Program-made: the position numbers and the translations under genes | Shown here: one piece after another, positions 60,201 to 64,000 of the stretch | Numbering within the stretch: position 1 is the first letter of the stretch | Layout of the letters: each line of letters starts with the position of its first letter | Assembly: GCA_018902385.1 (NCBI GenBank) | Contig: JABSSW010000047.1 | Span: 62,001-126,000 of the forward strand | DNA: 64,000 bases | Source of the DNA: Physcia stellaris | Taxonomy: Eukaryota; Ascomycota; Lecanoromycetes; Caliciales; Physciaceae | Direction: 5' to 3' | The notes under the pieces: generated by a model | Told to the model about the DNA's origin: nothing | Databases searched by the model: none | The model's input: the letters and a program-made list of their open reading frames with translations, nothing else

Positions 60201-61944
60201 ATCAGTGCAATCAGCGAGAGAGGGGTGAATGCACTGGCCGAGTTGAGGGGGATCTTAGAAGATGATTATGCAATAGCGACGTTGATGGCAAACTGAGACA
60301 GGTTATTTCCAGTTCACCCGGTAAGAGTGAAGAAGTAGTGGTGTTGGACCCTACCGTGAGTGGAGGCCCCATAACCAAGAGAGATTAGCTGAGGCCCAAT
60401 CAGCGTCTAATGAAAATCGGAGAATCCTGTTAGCTACTTAGAGCATTTCTACCTGTTGTGACCATACGATTTGTCTTCGAGAAATTGAGTTCTTTTACTC
60501 TGGAACCCTGTAGCAAATCTGACACGCAGACTATCAGACCAAGCATTGTGATCTCTCTGGTGGAAGAAAGGCCAGATGGCGTGATAGAGACCCTGGTCTG
60601 AATCGATTCGATCCATTTCTTTTGTGCTTTTAGCTGCATGACCTCCTATCCAAATCGTCTCCATCGTGGATCCTAGGAACATTCAGTGACTATCGTTATA
60701 TTTGGAAGAATTATCTTACCAATCGTCACGACTAGGGGTACAAGACTAGCTAGACCAAGTTGTTTCTGTAGTATGTACAAAGCGATGTCTATCTCAACCG
60801 AAGACGCCCATATGGCATCAGCCTGCTCTACTCCGGCAGCGATCCTGTCGGTATCTGTGCTCATCATGCTCACCGCAGCAGACTCAGTGATTGTGGTCGA
60901 TTTCATTGGGAGCTTCAGCGTCTTGTCGTATATTAACCCTATGAGGCACCCTCTGCTCATGGTGATAGCACGATAAACATTATGCTTGTAGAGCGCCCTA
61001 GAGAATGCTTGTTCCACGTAGATGATCGCTGTAGCCCCGGTCAAGGCTCTTCCTATATTAGCGCCATCTGTGCTTGATGGACTGTCAAGGAGTTCTACCA
61101 CACGATTGATCAGCAAAGGTTGAAAAAGCCGAAAGCCAATGAGACAAAGCCGTGGCAACACGACCAGAAGCAAAGGTAATTTGCTACAGGTAACCGCTGT
61201 CATAGCAAGTGGATAGAATTTTCGATCAGCGCGAGACCACCAACAGTCTTTAGCTCGTTGTTGCAGCCTTTCCGACAATAGATCTTCGTCTGTCTTGTAC
61301 AGATCGGTTGACTTCGTGATCTTCTGGTACCCCTTTGAAAATAGATCATTGAGCCACCAAAACAGACTGCGATTGAAAAAACCGCTGGTGGATTCTGGCG
61401 GCAAATCGCAATATGGCTTTTGTAACATAGACCTCTTCTCGGTAGATTCCAGTGCCAGTAGCACAACTTTGGCCACAAGGCTAGTAGTAAACAATGCCGC
61501 AATAGTATTATCAGTATATAACAGCCAAAGTGTTACAACTTGAGCGGTGTCGAGCAAAATGGACAAAGCAAGATAGAGACTAAGCAACGTCGAGGGGCGA
61601 ATAGATCTGCCATGCACAAGGCAAAAGAGAGAGCCTATGAGGTAGGTTGTCAGTAGTAGTAGCGACTGCTACATGAGGACTACTTTGCGGTGATCGGCCC
61701 TAAAAAACGAATAATGTTTGCTTGGTAGAGACAATTACTAGTACAGCAATCACTAGTATCAATCTGTTGCTCACCCCAGAGAATATCATATTTTAATCTT
61801 GCTCTCTTGATGGCTCAGATAGATAACGCCGAGCGGCACAATCGAGAAGATGACTTGCTCAAGGTACAAGGTAAAGTCAAACGCAGCGCGACAACCGACT
61901 ACATTGGGGCCGAATTTATCGTCGGCATCAAATGAGCAAGCCAT
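57243..61944 (-). pseudogene. Decayed ABCC/MRP-type ABC transporter
   Basis: Begins MACSFDADDKFGPNVVGCRAAF at 61944, typical of fungal ABCC N-termini (TMD0), and keeps full order. TMD0/TMD1 lie at about 60400-61800; NBD1 at about 59380-60065 (VGPTGCGNSTLL; C-loop FGGGQRQRVALARA; Walker B VLILDD); TMD2 at 58000-59200; NBD2 at 57243-57917 (GRSGSGKST; MSQGQQQLFSFAR; VLLDEFAASVD). In NBD1 the Walker A lysine is asparagine, and NBD2's C-loop is MSQGQ. In-frame stops occur at 59213-59215, 58962-58964 and 58530-58532 within otherwise well-preserved TMD2. Several introns remain clean (for example 59813-59866), so decay is recent. The intact ancestor would export conjugates or metabolites. Confidence 0.78.
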
Positions 61945-64000
61945 AGTTGGATAACAAGAATAGAAGATCCGCTTGGGGTCTGAAGCTTTGTATTGCTCTG
62001 TGTTTCACGAGCTGGTGGCGAACAAGTTGGTTGTGGGAAGTGGTAATCGCGCAGGGTTTGACAGAGCCTCCTTGCTGCCAAATGATTGAGCTCAGGTCAA
62101 CTACCCATGACTGGATAGAGATTGCTAAGGCGGAGGGGGCAATGTCGGCAGTGGTGATGAAGTCGTTTTGCGTCCCTTCACCAGTGGCGTTTGCATTTCT
62201 CACTGCCAACAACGTCACATCCAAGCTGACGCTTGCAAAATTACTCATGGCGGTGAATTGTTAATTTTTCATGTTTGCTGTGCGGTGGTGACAAAGTACT
62301 GGAAGGTTGCGAGAAGTAGAACCAAATTCTAAAAGCAGCAACCCGATCTCTCGGATCTACAGCCCTCTCGTCATTATGTGCATTAGCCCCTGAACGGGTA
62401 CAGCCCCGCTGCAACCACTATGCACCACACAGATGCAGATGTTCCACAGCTCGCATCAGCTCATGAAACTCAGAACGTGTTCGAGGCCTTCCTAGTGGGC
62501 CGGAATAACATCCACAAACATCTCTGCAATGCCTCGACCTCGGTGCTCAGTACAGTGATGCCCAGAGCCGAGAGGGTGGTACCGCGTTGTTTTCGTGGTA
62601 AATCTTCATTCCCCTCATCATGACTTCCTCCCATCCGCCTTCGGTCAAAGACTGGCTGCATCCGAAGCATAGGTCATCATTCTTACAGACTGTGGGACAA
62701 GCTACATGACATTCAGGAGTCCGGTGGAACGAGATGCAATTATTCTGCGGGCAGCCCCCTTCCTATAGCCCTCTACAGGCATTTAGCCGTCTTTCGTCTG
62801 GTTTATAACTAGCTGCGTCACCCCATGCGACACCAGCTCGACCGATATCCTGCAGGCTTCATGAAAAGGCGGAGAAGAAGCTTGACGACCAGAAGTATAA
62901 CTAAAGACTAGCAGTATACGGGCCCCCCATCTGGATAAATGAACGCCTCGCGTTCGGTAAATGAAAGCCCTCACCCGGAAGCCTCACCCGGAACCGGCCC
63001 CTGCCCCGAAACCGTTCCCGGAGGTCCTTCAGCCCCCGTCTCCTGTCAAAGTTCGCTTTAGGATACGCTATCGATCTGCCTCTCGATTATCTCGCATTTC
63101 GAGTTCCGCTGCAGAACCTCTTTCTCTATCTCATCATTTACGAGTACGAGTCATACAGTCATACTGCCCAATGAAAAGCTCAGACACGGATTGAATCGTG
63201 CCGGCAACACGCGGCCAAAAATCGGAACAGGACTAATCGTTCAAGCACAATGAAAAAAGCGATATGATCGTCGTTGAAAATGAAAACCGAAGGGGGTAAC
63301 GAAGACCGAGATTGACGCCAGCGAGAAGGTGTGGGCTCTGCCCCTCACCCTCACATCAACTCTGCAGCGGAGACGAGATTAATATTGACATGACGTTGTC
63401 GCGCGCCCAGCAAAAACTGCATGGGCAGTGTGCATCAATAACAGGTACGGAGGTACGGCGGCTAGATGTGCCCGTTTGACTAGTACAGTGGTTTGGCACA
63501 GCGGGTGGTTAGACTCTTTAGCTCGGTACGGATTCATATATCTTGTTCAGCGGGGTACGTATCTGTATACGAATGACTTATAATGGTTAGCGCAAACTGA
63601 GCGACACTAACCACCCGCTGCCCACATCCACTGCGCACTTCTCATATTTCATCATGACGGCGACAAGCCTGAAAAGGAAGATATCGTATACCAGGTAGTG
63701 GCTAATTACTAATAGTATGATTAGCGGTGACTAGTACGTAGAGGTGGCTAGAGTGTACCGTGAGGGACGGAGAAGTGTAGCCTGCAGGTTAAAGCGGCAT
63801 ATAGGGATGAGCGACTCCTTGAGCCGCGGCTGCATCCTTCTTAATTCCACGCGATATGCGCATCGTAAGCTTGGACAATCACTGCATCTCAGGCTTCTCA
63901 GCCTGTTCAATCGTGCTGCACTAATCGCGGGCTCTTAGTGCGCTTCACCTGACGTTCGTTTTTAACTGACGTTCGTCCCTTTTCGTATCACCGATCTCAA
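61945..64000. other. Gene-poor right end
   Basis: About 2 kb without a supported gene. It contains the ABC relic's upstream region, a short tandem of 'cctcacccgga' near 62970-62990, and the terminal-inverted-repeat element at 63486-63633. Open frames here lack gene-like features. Confidence 0.4.
63486..63633. mobile_element. MITE-like element with 27-bp terminal inverted repeats (hAT-like ends)
   Basis: The left end CAGTGG followed, after 7 bases, by CAGCGGGTGGTTAG (63486-63512) is matched inverted at 63607-63633 with the same spacing. Twenty of 27 positions match in those two blocks, plus some of the spacer. CAGTG-type termini are common in hAT transposons. The 148-bp length leaves no room for a transposase. 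No convincing 8-bp target duplication is visible, so the boundaries or the class may be off. Confidence 0.6.

Noticed and set aside
62420-63194. Short open frames near the right end
   Set aside because: They lack domain-like sequence, introns or leader features and overlap in several frames.
1-64000. CRISPR arrays, rRNA genes or prophage
   Set aside because: No regularly spaced repeats or rRNA-like sequence seen, and the gene structure is eukaryotic throughout.

Overview
This window is nuclear DNA of a filamentous ascomycete (Pezizomycotina; I cannot name the genus). The evidence is short introns of about 47-90 bases with GT...AG ends and CTAAC/CTGAC-like branch sites, pyrimidine-rich leaders, and typical gene families: Zn2Cys6 regulator, 14-TM drug transporter, Mtr-like amino-acid permease, F-box/LRR-like proteins, NLR with a SesB-like hydrolase, ABCC transporter, alpha-arrestin and CAP59-type mannosyltransferase. 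Host DNA is of moderate GC. One 5.9-kb block is extremely AT-rich.

Layout. 0.3-2.3 kb: drug-type MFS transporter (-). 4.9-5.9 kb: secreted lytic-transglycosylase-like protein (+). 6.9-8.8 kb: helical/TPR-like protein (+). 9.4-10.9 kb: decayed aromatic prenyltransferase (-) beside a cytochrome P450 N-terminal fragment. 11.8-15.5 kb: single-pass membrane protein with a large helical-repeat cytoplasmic part (-). 16.6-19.3 kb: decayed SesB-like/NB-ARC NLR (+). 20.3-20.8 kb: small acidic protein (-). 24.2-25.8 kb: amino-acid permease (+). 27.1-28.5 kb: secreted amidohydrolase (-). 31.1-32.3 kb: TMEM184/DUF300 membrane protein (-). 33.1-34.8 kb: Zn2Cys6 regulator (+). 35.6-36.5 kb: multi-pass membrane protein (-). 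36.8-42.7 kb: heavily mutated Ty1/Copia retroelement sitting inside a decayed host gene. 43.2-47.0 kb: two divergent F-box paralogues. 47.6-49.2 kb: mannosyltransferase (+). 50.0-51.3 kb: alpha-arrestin (-). 52.2-55.3 kb: repeat-rich cell-wall protein (+). 55.7-56.1 kb: candidate small secreted protein (-). 57.2-61.9 kb: decayed ABCC transporter (-). The last 2 kb is gene-poor and carries a small element with terminal inverted repeats.

The genes do not form one pathway. The mix of secreted proteins, transporters, immune-receptor relics, metabolite-enzyme relics and mobile DNA looks like an accessory or subtelomere-like compartment with active gene decay.

The most unusual signal is the mutation pattern of the Copia element. 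Its interior lacks CC and GG almost completely and is poor in CT and AG, while CA, TG and CG stay common. Comparing its two LTRs, about 29 of 32 differences are C/T changes at C before a pyrimidine (or the complementary G after a purine). Canonical repeat-induced point mutation (RIP) instead targets CpA. The mutated tract begins and ends inside the two LTRs, leaving their outer halves and the host flanks untouched.
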